DNA from: Bactericera cockerelli
Taxonomy: Eukaryota; Arthropoda; Insecta; Hemiptera; Triozidae
Direction of reading: 5' to 3'
DNA length: 64,000 nucleotides
NCBI GenBank assembly: GCA_024516035.1
Contig: CM044958.1
Location: 26,059,517-26,123,516 of the forward strand
Part shown: in pieces, positions 38,201 to 45,082 of the stretch
How positions within the stretch are numbered: position 1 is the stretch's first letter
Layout: each line of letters begins with the position of its first letter
The notes under the pieces: model-generated
The model's database searches: none
Told to the model about the DNA's origin: nothing
The model's input: only the letters and a program-made list of their open reading frames with translations
Translations under genes and position numbers: made by a program

Positions 38201-41200
38201 GGACGTAAGCTGTTTTTATTTATTTATCACCAAAAACAAATTACATTCTCTTGTAGAATTCGTTTAAAAAGATTTTTGTTTTAAATAAAAGAAAACAATT
38301 TAAGGATTTTCAAAAGGTTTATCCAGAAATAATAATCGAAAATTCATGGAAGAAAATGTAAACTTGCGAATTATAGGAACACAAGGCGAGTTTTTTTTTC
38401 TATGCGACTAAAAAGTGATTACCTAATCTAAACATCTTGAATTTAATTTATGTAATTTTGTCAAAGTGCGCAAATGCCTCCTAACGGAGGTACACGCCCC
38501 TTAAGGTGTTTTTAAACAATCGAAATTTTCATTTTACGGCTTACCTATTTGGGATATCGCAATGTGGTAAAAAAATCACTCTCAATACTAGATAGCACCT
38601 TTCTTTTGGAACAAAATTTAACACCATTCCAATGTCAGGGGCGGTCTCAGGAGGGTCAGATGGTAGAAAAAAGGTTCTAACTTTTTAGTCGTTGCTTGTA
38701 ATTGAATTTGGTTTTCACCCTATTAAAACGTCTGTCATTGTCTACAAAAATGTTCTGAATAATTTTTTTCTCAAACCAACACAAACGCTTGAAAATTGAA
38801 ATTGAAGATTTTAAAACCGCATTAAGTTTTGAAACCTATGCAACTAGCATACAATTTTAGAACAAGAATTTTTAGCCAATTCATTATTTAACAAAGATTA
38901 AAACGTCTGTCATTGTCTACAAAAATGTTCTGAATAATTTTTTTCTCAAACCAACACAAACGCTTGAAAATTGAAATTGAAGATTTTAAAACCGAGAGGC
39001 CATGTTTTTCTACACCGCTGTTCAAAATTATGGGGACGTAAGCTGTTTTTATTTATTTATCACCAAAAACAAAATTACATTCTCTTGTAGAATTCGTTTA
39101 AAAAGATTTTTGTTTTAAATAAAAGAAAACAATTTAAGGATTTTCAAAAGGTTTATCCAGAAATAATAATCGAAAATTCATGGAAGAAAATGTAAACTTG
39201 CGAATTATAGGAACACAAGGCGAGTTTTTTTTTCTATGCGACTAAAAAGTGATTACCTAATCTAAACATCTTGAATTTAATATGACAGAAAAGAACAGTA
39301 AGATTTTGCACATGTTTTCATTTTTCTTGCATGGATGATACTTTCTGGATATACAGGGTGATTCAGAAAAGTACCGTCAAACGTTAACCACATATTCTAT
39401 GGGCTAGTTAAGGAGGGGTCAACTCTATAAAAGAAAGTGCGCAAATGCCTCCTAACGGAGGTACACGCCCTTAAGGTGTTTTTAAACAATCGAAATTTTC
39501 ATTTTACGGCTTACCTATTTGGGATATCGCAATGTGGTAAAAAAATCACTCTCAATACTAGATAGCACCTTTCTTTTGGAACAAAATTTAACACCATTCC
39601 AATGTCAGGGGCGGTCTCAGGAGGGTCAGATGGTAGAAAAAAGGTTCTAACTTTTTAGTCGTTGCTTGTAATTGAATTTGGTTTTCACCCTATTAAAACG
39701 TCTGTCATTGTCTACAAAAATGTTCTGAATAATTTTTTTCTCAAACCAACACAAACGCTTGAAAATTGAAATTGAAGATTTTAAAACCGCATTAAGTTTT
39801 GAAACCTATGCAACTAGCATACAATTTTAGAACAAGAATTTTTAGCCAATTCATTATTTAACAAAGATTAAAACGTCTGTCATTGTCTACAAAAATGTTC
39901 TGAATAATTTTTTTCTCAAACCAACACAAACGCTTGAAAATTGAAATTGAAGATTTTAAAACCGCATTAAGTTTTGAAACCTATGCAACTAGCATACAAT
40001 TTTAGAACAAGAATTTTTAGCCAATTCATTATTTAACAAAGAAATACACCTGGAATATTTGAACGTGTTCGTCAATCTTTTCGAAGGCGTATGTAGGTCT
40101 GCATTGAAGCCAGAGGAGCCCATGTGGAACATTTGCTGTAAATCTTATTTCGGCTTAAGCCCTTCAATTTCGATTTTCAAGCGTTTGTGTTGGTTTGAGA
40201 AAAAAATTATTCAGAACATTTTTGTAGACAATGACAGACGTTTTAATAGGGTGAAAACCAAATTCAATTACAAGCAACGACTTAAAAGTTAGAACCTTTT
40301 TTCTACCATCTGACCCTCCTGAGACCGCCCCTGACATTGGAATGGTGTTAAATTTTGTGCCAAAAGAAAGGTGCTATCTAGTATTGAGAGTGATTTTTTT
40401 ACCACATTGCGATATCCCAAATAGGTAAGCCGTAATATGAAAATTTCGATTGTTTAAAAACACCTTAAGGGGCGTGTACCTCCGTTAGGAGGCATTTGCG
40501 CACTTTCTTTTATAGAGTTGACCCCTCCTTAACTAGCCCATAGAATATGTGGTTAACGTTTGACGGTACTTTTCTGAATCACCCTGTATATTATATATAT
40601 TTTTTTTTTAATAGTGTAAATCACTATACTGTTTTCTTATACTAAAGGAAAAAAACTTGTGAAAATGCAACAACAAAAATTACATCATATGCAAATACAT
40701 GGCACTAAAAATCAGCTTGCGTCTCTCTAATTTTGAATGGCAGAGTATATTGAGTTGTACACAACAGTTCAGGAGCCATGTAAGGTGCAATAGGCGAACG
40801 ATGAGGTATAAGTATTGCTTTATTTAGACTGTCAGCGCAAGACAGTTAGTCCCATTATGCCAACAGTTCAACAAAGCACCTCTTTATTTATTTGAGTATA
40901 AATACAATTTAATATAAATACAATGTACAAGGTACGGTAAATCACCCGTGTAATATACTATGTATGGTATGGAACCCTTACCTTCTTGGTAGAGGAGGAG
41001 TGAGCCAGCTGCCTGCGAGGCGAGCTCGCCTGCGGGTCGGCGTAGATCACATTGCGTATGAACCCAACAAACCGCGGCTCAAATATCACACTGGGCAGCG
41101 CCAGCAAGGTGAGCTTGGCATTGTACCAGGCGGGCATGCCCCCGATGTAGACCCAGGAGTTGGAGCTGAGGTGCCCGAAGCGGAACTCTTTCCCCCGGGA

Positions 41201-41578
41201 GACGCGGGTCTGCGTGATGTTGTCCACAGTGAGGGAGGTCTTCTCCACCCGGCGCCGCACCCGCACACTGTGCCAGTGCCCGTCCTGCAGGTCATGTCCC
41301 ACCGTCAGGATCTGCGCCCCACTACCTAAGTTATACCTCAGCCGCAGGGCCCCCTCCACCAGCTTGATCTCGAAGAAGTCATACGTGCCTCCGTCGTCTG
41401 TGTACAGGAGTAGGCCGTTCGGTTGCTCCGTTTTGAACTCCAGCTCAAGCGACCCGTTGAGGGCAGCGTTCCACTTGTGCAGCTGGGCGAAGGCGTCCGG
41501 AGACCCGTCTAGCATGAAGCCCCGCGCTATACACAGCAGGGAGCAGTACACCACCAGCACCCCCACCTGCACCCTCAT
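7854..41578 (-). CDS. Nrx-1: Neurexin-1, 5' part of gene (gene span; exons 41578-40982, candidate 30401-30330, 7983-7854)
   Basis: Neurexin-1 is a presynaptic single-pass adhesion protein that binds neuroligins and organises synapses. The minus strand shows a first coding exon with signal peptide and LamG/LNS1 domain, then 33 kb downstream an EGF-like exon of the type that follows LNS1 in neurexins. The LamG exon ends in phase 0 at AAG/GTAAGG and the EGF exon begins in phase 0 after TTGCAG, so they splice in frame. A candidate 72-bp phase 0-0 exon lies between. The EGF exon ends in phase 1 with a good GTAAGC donor, so LNS2 and later exons lie beyond position 1. Family assignment rests on the KWNA start, the GLLLYTDD and HWHSVRVRRR LamG signatures and the EGF cysteine pattern. 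The exons are GC-rich in an AT-rich, repeat-filled intron. I am confident of the family. Calling it Nrx-1 rather than another LamG/EGF protein rests on domain order. Confidence 0.85.
8012..8065 (+). mobile_element. retroelement A-rich tail near the EGF-exon acceptor
   Basis: TATAAAAAATAAAGTGTAAA then TAAGTAAATAAATGG matches the end of the segment at 44048-44125 (AATAAAGTGTAAATAAATAA), so both are tails of one family. Confidence 0.45.
9873..10087. repeat. short element with hairpin ends
   Basis: The left end TTTTACTTCTGAAAGATTTC...GAAATTGGAA and the minus-strand right end TTTACTTCCGAAAATATCTA resemble each other and the hairpins at 3589, 31808 and 42647. Confidence 0.45.
11114..12771. mobile_element. 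1,658-bp foldback element, TACAGGGTG ends, TA target
   Basis: Arms run from 11114 to about 11812 and from about 12075 to 12771 and are near-perfect reverse complements (about 700 bp each) around a 260-bp centre. The ends read TACAGGGTGTCCCACC and are flanked by TA on both sides. TACAGGGTG-like motifs recur inside each arm (11235, 11364, 11502, 11642 and their mirror positions), as if several elements were nested or built up stepwise. There is no transposase ORF. Confidence 0.8.
13076..13115 (+). mobile_element. SINE family 1 fragment
   Basis: Only the box B segment GGTCGGTGGTGGTTCAAGTC with CGGTTTCAGCGTGGAT remains. Confidence 0.45.
15453..15541 (+). repeat. dispersed repeat with a short conserved reading frame, copy 2
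   Basis: Reads AIDVQRGNAAAILGTFPV, NQELDEAFVL, stop. The copies differ at a few bases, some of them amino-acid changing, without breaking the frame. Confidence 0.5.
16703..16975 (+). mobile_element. tRNA-derived SINE (family 3)
   Basis: The head has box A-like TGGCTTAGTGGTAGC and box B GGGTTTGAATCCC. The body differs from family 2, but the end (CTACCCAATAAAAAATGTGA then TATAATAACACAAA) matches the family 2 tail. Confidence 0.6.
20459..20513. repeat. 27-bp tandem duplication
   Basis: CTAGCAGTGGATGT(A/G)GGTGA AGCTTAT twice. Confidence 0.8.
21318..21402 (-). mobile_element. tRNA-like SINE head
   Basis: The minus strand has box A-like TAGCTCGATTGTTGAGG and box B GGAGGTTCGAGTCGC with about 40 bases between. 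Not foldable as a clean tRNA. Confidence 0.4.
21792..21891. other. assembly gap (100 N)
   Basis: Exactly 100 N, the usual placeholder for unknown length. It interrupts the left arm of a foldback element whose right arm ends at 22861. Confidence 0.99.
21892..22861. mobile_element. foldback element truncated by the assembly gap
   Basis: Arms 21892-22180 and 22493-22780 are reverse complements around a 312-bp spacer. The right arm runs on to TACAGGGCCACTAC (minus strand) ending at 22861 with TA beyond, so the mirror 81 bases of the left arm should lie in the N gap. Confidence 0.7.
23090..23510. repeat. dispersed repeat, copy 1 of 2
   Basis: Shares about 390 bases in direct orientation with 24950-25340, including CTGAGCTCTGAAAATGATCC and TTTTGGCTGTAGAGCGGTCA. 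No coding frame is conserved. Confidence 0.75.
24068..24152 (-). mobile_element. tRNA-like SINE head (long variable arm)
   Basis: The minus strand reads TTAGCTCAGTGGTTAAGG (box A) and CGCGGGTTCGAGCTG (box B). The 3' side does not pair as an acceptor stem, so it is not a functional tRNA. Confidence 0.45.
24595..24850 (-). mobile_element. tRNA-derived SINE (family 2), diverged
   Basis: On the minus strand it has a box A/B tRNA-like head near 24780-24850, then GTCCACTCATACCTCGCGAGG and a GTGACGGC core. More diverged than the other copies. Confidence 0.6.
24950..25340. repeat. dispersed repeat, copy 2 of 2
   Basis: Counterpart of 23090-23510; the copies differ by substitutions and small indels. 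Confidence 0.75.
25785..25819. repeat. 16-bp perfect hairpin
   Basis: AAAGAATGTAATGGTG, loop AGC, CACCATTACATTCTTT. Confidence 0.8.
26548..27066. repeat. 30-bp minisatellite, about 17 copies
   Basis: Unit AGGAACCCAATGACTGTATA CTCCCTGTAT, alternating GGAACC and GGCACC variants, with one 9-base slip near 26590. Because 30 is a multiple of three, several frames stay open on both strands. These are not genes. Confidence 0.95.
27955..28350. repeat. ~390-bp polypurine tract
   Basis: The plus strand is almost all A and G (GAGGGGAGGAAGTGAGGAGA-type), with GA microsatellite segments. Similar blocks lie at 2516-2715, 21395-21650 and 33540-33780. Confidence 0.7.
28741..29420 (-). repeat. dispersed repeat (ACTTTCCTTAT element), solitary copy
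   Basis: Shares its length and internal order with 42647-43320 in inverse orientation relative to the window: CTGGTGTAAACATCACACGA end, ACCGGTAAATTGGGGCCGAG, GCGGCC-rich segment, (CAGA)n tract at 29227-29290, and a terminal hairpin ACTTTCCTTAT...ATAAGGAAAGT. Fragments of it also occur at 3170-3400 and 26320-26530. Confidence 0.7.
29960..30150 (+). mobile_element. SINE family 2, 5'-truncated
   Basis: Starts in the body (GGTCCACTCATACCTCGTGAGG), continues through CAGCGACCAGTGGCGGAAT and ends in the shared tail CTACTCACTAAAATTGTGAT with AATAACACAAAGAAA. Confidence 0.6.
30330..30401 (-). CDS. Nrx-1: candidate Nrx-1 cassette exon between LNS1 and EGF-A (splice-site-1-like)
   Basis: On the minus strand a strong acceptor (TTTTATTCTTTCATTTCAG) and a strong donor (GG/GTAAGT) bracket exactly 72 bases. 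Phase 0 in and out leaves 24 codons with no stop, reading QCIGFHCSSTSR then a basic tail ending KEKRSW. It fits without frame change between the LamG exon (phase 0 out) and the EGF exon (phase 0 in). Vertebrate neurexins carry alternative splice site 1 at this same position. I know of no described insect counterpart and cannot check homology or expression. A chance pairing of splice-like signals remains possible in a 33-kb intron. Confidence 0.45.
31208..31372 (+). mobile_element. SINE family 1
   Basis: Head, box B (GGTTCAAGTTCC) and tail GTGATATCACGAAAGTGATT are present. Flanked by a 9-bp repeat AAATATGGA (31198-31206 and 31373-31381). Confidence 0.75.
31808..31860. repeat. hairpin repeat end
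   Basis: ACTTCCGAGAAATTTCTAAT / ATTAGAAATCGGAGGT followed by ATTGTGTTCGTTTTTT. Stem arms differ from the other hairpins but remain complementary. Confidence 0.5.
32235..32360 (+). mobile_element. SINE family 2 fragment
   Basis: Body segment CTGCTCGGTACTTGG, GTCCACTCATACCTCGTGAGG and ACCAGTGGCAGCATTACG, with no intact head or tail. Confidence 0.5.
34605..34862 (-). mobile_element. tRNA-derived SINE (family 2)
   Basis: Shares the head with box B, the TGAGTA...GAGGAAATATGAGTAGCTG body (here diverged) and the ACTCACTAAAATTGTGAT tail with the copy at 46826-47128. Confidence 0.65.
34967..35330 (-). mobile_element. LINE-like 3' fragment with minus-strand poly-A
   Basis: Starts with a 19-base T run (poly-A of a minus-strand insert), followed by AT-rich sequence and a conserved-looking CTCACTTGGGGTTGGCATTG segment of a kind seen in insect retroelements. 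Confidence 0.4.
36288..36294 (+). promoter_or_regulatory. TATA box upstream of the element ORF
   Basis: TATAAAT 45 bases before the ATG at 36333, leaving room for a start site near 36318. Confidence 0.4.
36333..36710 (+). CDS. small predicted membrane glycoprotein inside the long-TIR element
   Basis: I do not recognise this 125-residue ORF. A TATA-like TATAAAT at 36288-36294 lies 45 bases before the ATG, which is the first in frame. Residues about 99-119 form one strong membrane segment (FPPFVITCSILMSIVVILLL), followed by a six-residue basic/polar tail KSKLQQ. The first 98 residues carry five N-glycosylation sequons (N5, N29, N49, N65, N74) and four cysteines (24, 55, 66, 87). There is no clear N-terminal signal peptide, so topology is uncertain, though the sequons suggest an extracellular or lumenal N side. 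It fills the core of a transposon-like element that lacks transposition genes. It could be a leftover structural or envelope-like gene of a virus-like element, or captured cargo. The intact frame argues for recent insertion. Confidence 0.5.
   Translation: MLQQNATQLLLEAREYAMYLIRMCLLFQNYSLLDQFDVHGWDSKARQLNLTYDDCLEIQTSNVFNCSHFLIGNNYSVNFLTALESLCATIEPNPTRMWFPPFVITCSILMSIVVILLLIKSKLQQ
38161..39290. repeat. tandem duplication carrying a truncated copy of the neighbouring foldback element
   Basis: 38161-38456 recurs as 38995-39290. Between them, 38466-38994 repeats the interior of the 39352-40588 element but lacks its left terminus. About 143 bases (39290-39432) present in the second unit are deleted in the first, at a junction near AAGTGCGC. 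Confidence 0.75.
39352..40588. mobile_element. 1,237-bp foldback element, TACAGGGTGATTC ends, TA target
   Basis: The left end TACAGGGTGATTCAGAAAAG is mirrored at 40588, with TA on both sides. Arms of about 430 bp (39352-39782 and 40160-40588) pair closely. Within the element a 175-bp unit is repeated in tandem (39692-39866 and 39867-40042). Confidence 0.75.
40982..41578 (-). CDS. Nrx-1: Neurexin-1 first coding exon: signal peptide + LamG/LNS1
   Basis: The exon has 199 codons from an ATG at 41578 to the donor GTAAGG at 40981, phase 0. Residues 1-20 form a hydrophobic signal peptide (VGVLVVYCSLLCIARG). Residues about 30-182 form one LamG sandwich: HKWNAALNGSLELEFKT, GLLLYTDDGG (about 55-64), DFFEIKLVEGALRLRYNLG (68-86), HWHSVRVRRR (101-110), VYIGGMP (143-149) and a C-terminal FVGFIRNVIYADP (170-182). 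This order matches the first LNS domain of vertebrate neurexins. N-glycosylation sequons lie at N41 and N120. An Arg/Ser-rich linker follows to the donor. Past the donor the frame stays open only seven more codons. The start is chosen because it precedes the signal peptide directly. A CAG 15 bases upstream could be a 5' UTR splice acceptor but has a poor pyrimidine tract. Confidence 0.9.
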
Positions 41579-42429
41579 GCTACTACCTCAGCCCTGCAAG
41601 TCTCAAGAGATCCCGAACTGGAACATGGTCCCCGTACGGGGGAAACTCAAATGCAACGTTATAGCGACGGATTCCAAACTGGGTATGATACTAACCTGAC
41701 ATTGAGATTAATGATTCAACAAATATTACTAATCTATCAATTTTTGTGTCTTTTACATGTGACCTTACTGTAAACGGGTCCCTTTGATCAGATTAGCAAG
41801 TAAAAGTGTTACAAGCATTTTCAATTGATCACAATCCAAATTTAACCGTAACAATTACTATCAAATAAAACTTGAAAGACAGGTCCCATTTCTTAGCTAA
41901 TAAATGATAAATTTAAATAACACTTGTGTAAATTATAGCATCCTAGAATTTTTTTCTCCAAGAGTGCATTTATTTTGCCTACAAAGTTTCCTTTACTTCA
42001 TTCAAATTAAGACTAATTATTTATTAGATAAAAGAATTATTCCACTTTTGGAATAAAGTTGAGTATTTGCATTTTTTACACGAGAAAATATCACATTAAA
42101 AATTAATACACCACACGACACTCACGGAATTACATTCGGACGAGTTTCAACAAAACCGAAATCATTTTAAAAATCAAAAACGATCCCGACAAACTAAAAC
42201 GGCAATTTCAAATATTATTTCTCCTTTTCATTCTTTAATTTTAAAAATAAATAGAAAACAACTCAAAAAGGAGAGAATATAAAAAGATAAACAAAAATGG
42301 CTTCCACGCGAAAACGTTTCACAAATATACGCTGAAACCCCGATACGACGACACAAGCGGAGGAGAATCCACTTCCCACGGGGTGGAGAGAGGGTGGAAA
42401 AGCGTCGGAAAAATTTGTAATCGTTGATA

Positions 42430-42546
42430 ATAAAAAAAGTGGCGCATGCGTGAATTGGCGCTTCATTTTTTGAGTCGGGAAGTTTTATGTTCTCACTTGA
42501 CGCATAGTCAGCCCGACAGTGCCGCCTGGCGGCGCGCTGCGAACAT
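42430..42546 (-). promoter_or_regulatory. possible Nrx-1 promoter / 5' UTR region with NRF1-like site
   Basis: About 900 bases upstream of the neurexin ATG there is a short GC- and CpG-rich stretch (CCGCCTGGCGGCGCGCTGCG at 42521-42540) in otherwise AT-rich DNA. At 42442-42451 it has GCGCATGCGT, one mismatch from the palindromic NRF1 site. The fly orthologue of NRF1, Erect wing, works in neurons. No transcript start is visible; this is inference from composition and one motif. Confidence 0.3.
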
Positions 42547-42646
42547 TTCATCCATGGCCAAACAAGTTAATAGAACACGTTTGATATGCTCATTTCATTA
42601 TTAGTGAAAATTTAAAATCTGAAAATATATTTGATGAGGATGATAT

Positions 42647-42779
42647 TTTTACTTTCCTTATCTTATAATAAGGAAAGTATTGTATTCGTCGAAAATTTGA
42701 CCTACCCAGTTTTTCACATTTCTGGACGAATCATGGCCTCAGGATACCAAAAAAGTTGTTTTCAGCCATTGGTCCGTGC

Positions 42780-42817
<38 letters not shown>

Positions 42818-43462
42818 GTGTAAACAGGATATCTCAAGAACGGTAAAAGCTAGAAACTTGAAATTTGGTACACAAATTAATTTTATACACCAGACGAACC
42901 ACGAAACTTTTGGTTGAAATCGGCCGCATTCTGCGGCCACAGGGCCGCAAATGCTAGCCGCAAGCGCCGCTTCTTTAAATTGGTTAAAGATACAAAATTT
43001 TTTAGAGAACAACATTTTCTTAGATTAAAAAAATAATAGGGGTCTATTCTGATCATTTTTTTTGATATCTTGAACTTTTTGGAACTCGGCCCCAATTTAC
43101 CGGTATTTGGGGGGGACCCGCTTTGACTAACTTTTTTATTATTCATCCTAAATGGGGGTTGTGACATATCAAATTCAATGATTTTGAAGTGCTGATTACG
43201 AATTTGGCATTGGTTTTTAGTTATCTGTTACCGTTGAGTCACCAGTGGCGGAATTCGACTCTTTTTTGGGGGATAAGGAAAGTCGTGTGATGTTTACACC
43301 AGATTTTTTCATAAGTTTTCATATTAATTTGTGTTAATCACTTTCATGACACCACAACTACTCAAACCCGCTTTACTAAATCTACGCTGAAACCGGGACT
43401 TGAACCACCGACCTCCAGGTTACAAGTCCGCCGCCTTATCGATCAAGCTACTGAGGTCGGTG
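42647..43462 (-). mobile_element. chimeric retroelement: SINE family 1 joined to a ~680-bp dispersed repeat, one 15-bp TSD
   Basis: On the minus strand a SINE head and body (43462 down to about 43330) run straight into a dispersed repeat that extends to 42647, containing a (CAGA)n tract at 42780-42816 and GCGGCC-rich sequence near 42920-42975. The whole block is flanked by one perfect 15-bp duplication TGATGAGGATGATAT (42632-42646 and 43463-43477). The second segment also exists alone at 28741-29420. Confidence 0.75.
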
Positions 43463-43477
43463 TGATGAGGATGATAT

Positions 43478-45029
43478 GATTTAGTAAAACCGTGCAACAC
43501 AAAAACAATCATAGTTAGATGTGAAGAAAAAAGAGAACATTATCGCACATCTTATTCAGACCAATTGACATGCAAAACATTAATTTGACACCCAACAGAA
43601 ATTGGCATCCACATGTAATCTCTTGGGTAGTTGTGTGCTATATCTAGCGTGGTAATATATATAAAAAAAAAACAAACAAACCAAAATACCTGTTCAAGAA
43701 ATAGCCCTGCTTGGCGTTGTCATAAGGATACCTGACCTAGTATACAGCATATTTGATAAATGAAAAAAAGTTCAAATAAATTGAATTATCCATTGAGTGT
43801 TACTTACCTGACATTAGGTCAAACAAATCCAGCCCCCCACATGTGCAGCAAAGTTATCAATAATCATGGATCCCATTCAAGGCAATTAATTTTTTCTCCT
43901 ACATTTGAGTATTTCACCACTTAATAATAATAACACTCCGAGGGTCAGGTAGTAATGAAAGTTTGATATTAAGGACGAATTTAATAGATATTTTTCTCTA
44001 GATTTTGCATATTATTTTAAATAGTACAGTACAGTAGTGCTTTATTTTTATTGTTTTCCTTGTTGATGATTGTTTTGTAAAAATAAATAAAGTGTAAATA
44101 AATAAATAAATAAAAATAAATATTTAGATTATCGGGTCGAGACAGGGAGTCTCAAATAGGAAAAATATAAGTTCTGACTCGAATTCGTGAACCTAATTTT
44201 ATCTATTAATTGCATCCTTAGTCTCGCTTAGTAGTTACCTTCCACTAGAGGGTCTATTATTAACAGTAAGATTCTGTTCTCGCAAGAGAAAAGTTTTTCT
44301 TATCAAGTTACAAATGCCGCCCCTCGTTAAATTTTAAGTTTTATAACCTCGGAAATAAGAAATGTTTCTCCTTATTACTCTCACTGGATTCTGTCTTCCT
44401 CCTAGTCTCTTCTTGATTTTTTTTGCCAATAATTTTTCCTCTATCACAAAGTTGCGTCGCCCATCATTCCACTAAGCACACCACATTCCCAATCCCCCTC
44501 ATGGTGTCTTGTTTTCTCACATCGTATAATTTGTCCCTTGGGAGCTGGAGATGGGAGACTGAGAGATAGACATTCTATGACCACACTGGAGAAGATATTA
44601 TATCAAGGAATAAAAAGCGAATGTCTTAATCATATCTCATTATTATTTTTATAAATGTTGTACATACATTTCATTATTTTTAATTTTTCACAAGAATGTG
44701 ACTTCAAAAGATACACATCTATTCTGTTAAGATCAACTGAATCTTGAAAAACTACATACTTAAAAAAAATCGAGAACTTCAAGTTTTTTTTTGTTTTTTA
44801 TTTAATATATCTTGAAACTAACAAAACAGGAAGCAAGTGAATCAATAATTTAAATTATAAAAAAATATGTTCTTTTAAATCAGTTGTCCAACATTCCATC
44901 AACTCCTGTGGCCAGTATACCTATAAAACTATACTCGGGAACCAAAGGCTTCGGGATGGAAGGATTCCTATTGCAGAGAACGTATCCTTTGGCGCTACAT
45001 AAGCTCATAGTGCTTACACATAATAATAA
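43478..45029. other. region between Nrx-1 and mRpL37: no gene seen
   Basis: AT-rich, with an A-rich retroelement tail at 44036-44125. The 3' UTR and polyadenylation signal of mRpL37 copy A probably lie at 44800-45029. Confidence 0.5.
44036..44125 (+). mobile_element. retroelement A-rich tail
   Basis: GTTTTGTAAAAATAAATAAA, GTGTAAATAAATAAATAAAT; same ending as 8012-8065. Confidence 0.45.
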
Positions 45030-45082
45030 CTAAGCGCTCGCTTGTATGGCTTGCGGTTTCTCGTCCTTTTCCTTCCGGGCTC
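45030..45082 (-). CDS. mRpL37: mRpL37 copy A terminal coding exon 9
   Basis: A very good acceptor (TTCTTTTTCTCTGTTTAG) is followed by 53 bases that complete the Gly codon left by exon 8. They then read ARKEKDEKPQAIQASA and stop (TAG at 45032-45030). The phase 1 match and final length of 426 residues support it. Human mL37 ends in GAA at this point, so the charged tail is an insect-side extension. Confidence 0.8.

Noticed and set aside
40964..41699. Plus-strand and alternative minus-strand ORFs over the neurexin exon
   Set aside because: Shadow frames of a GC-rich exon. Only the minus frame from 41578 gives LamG homology.
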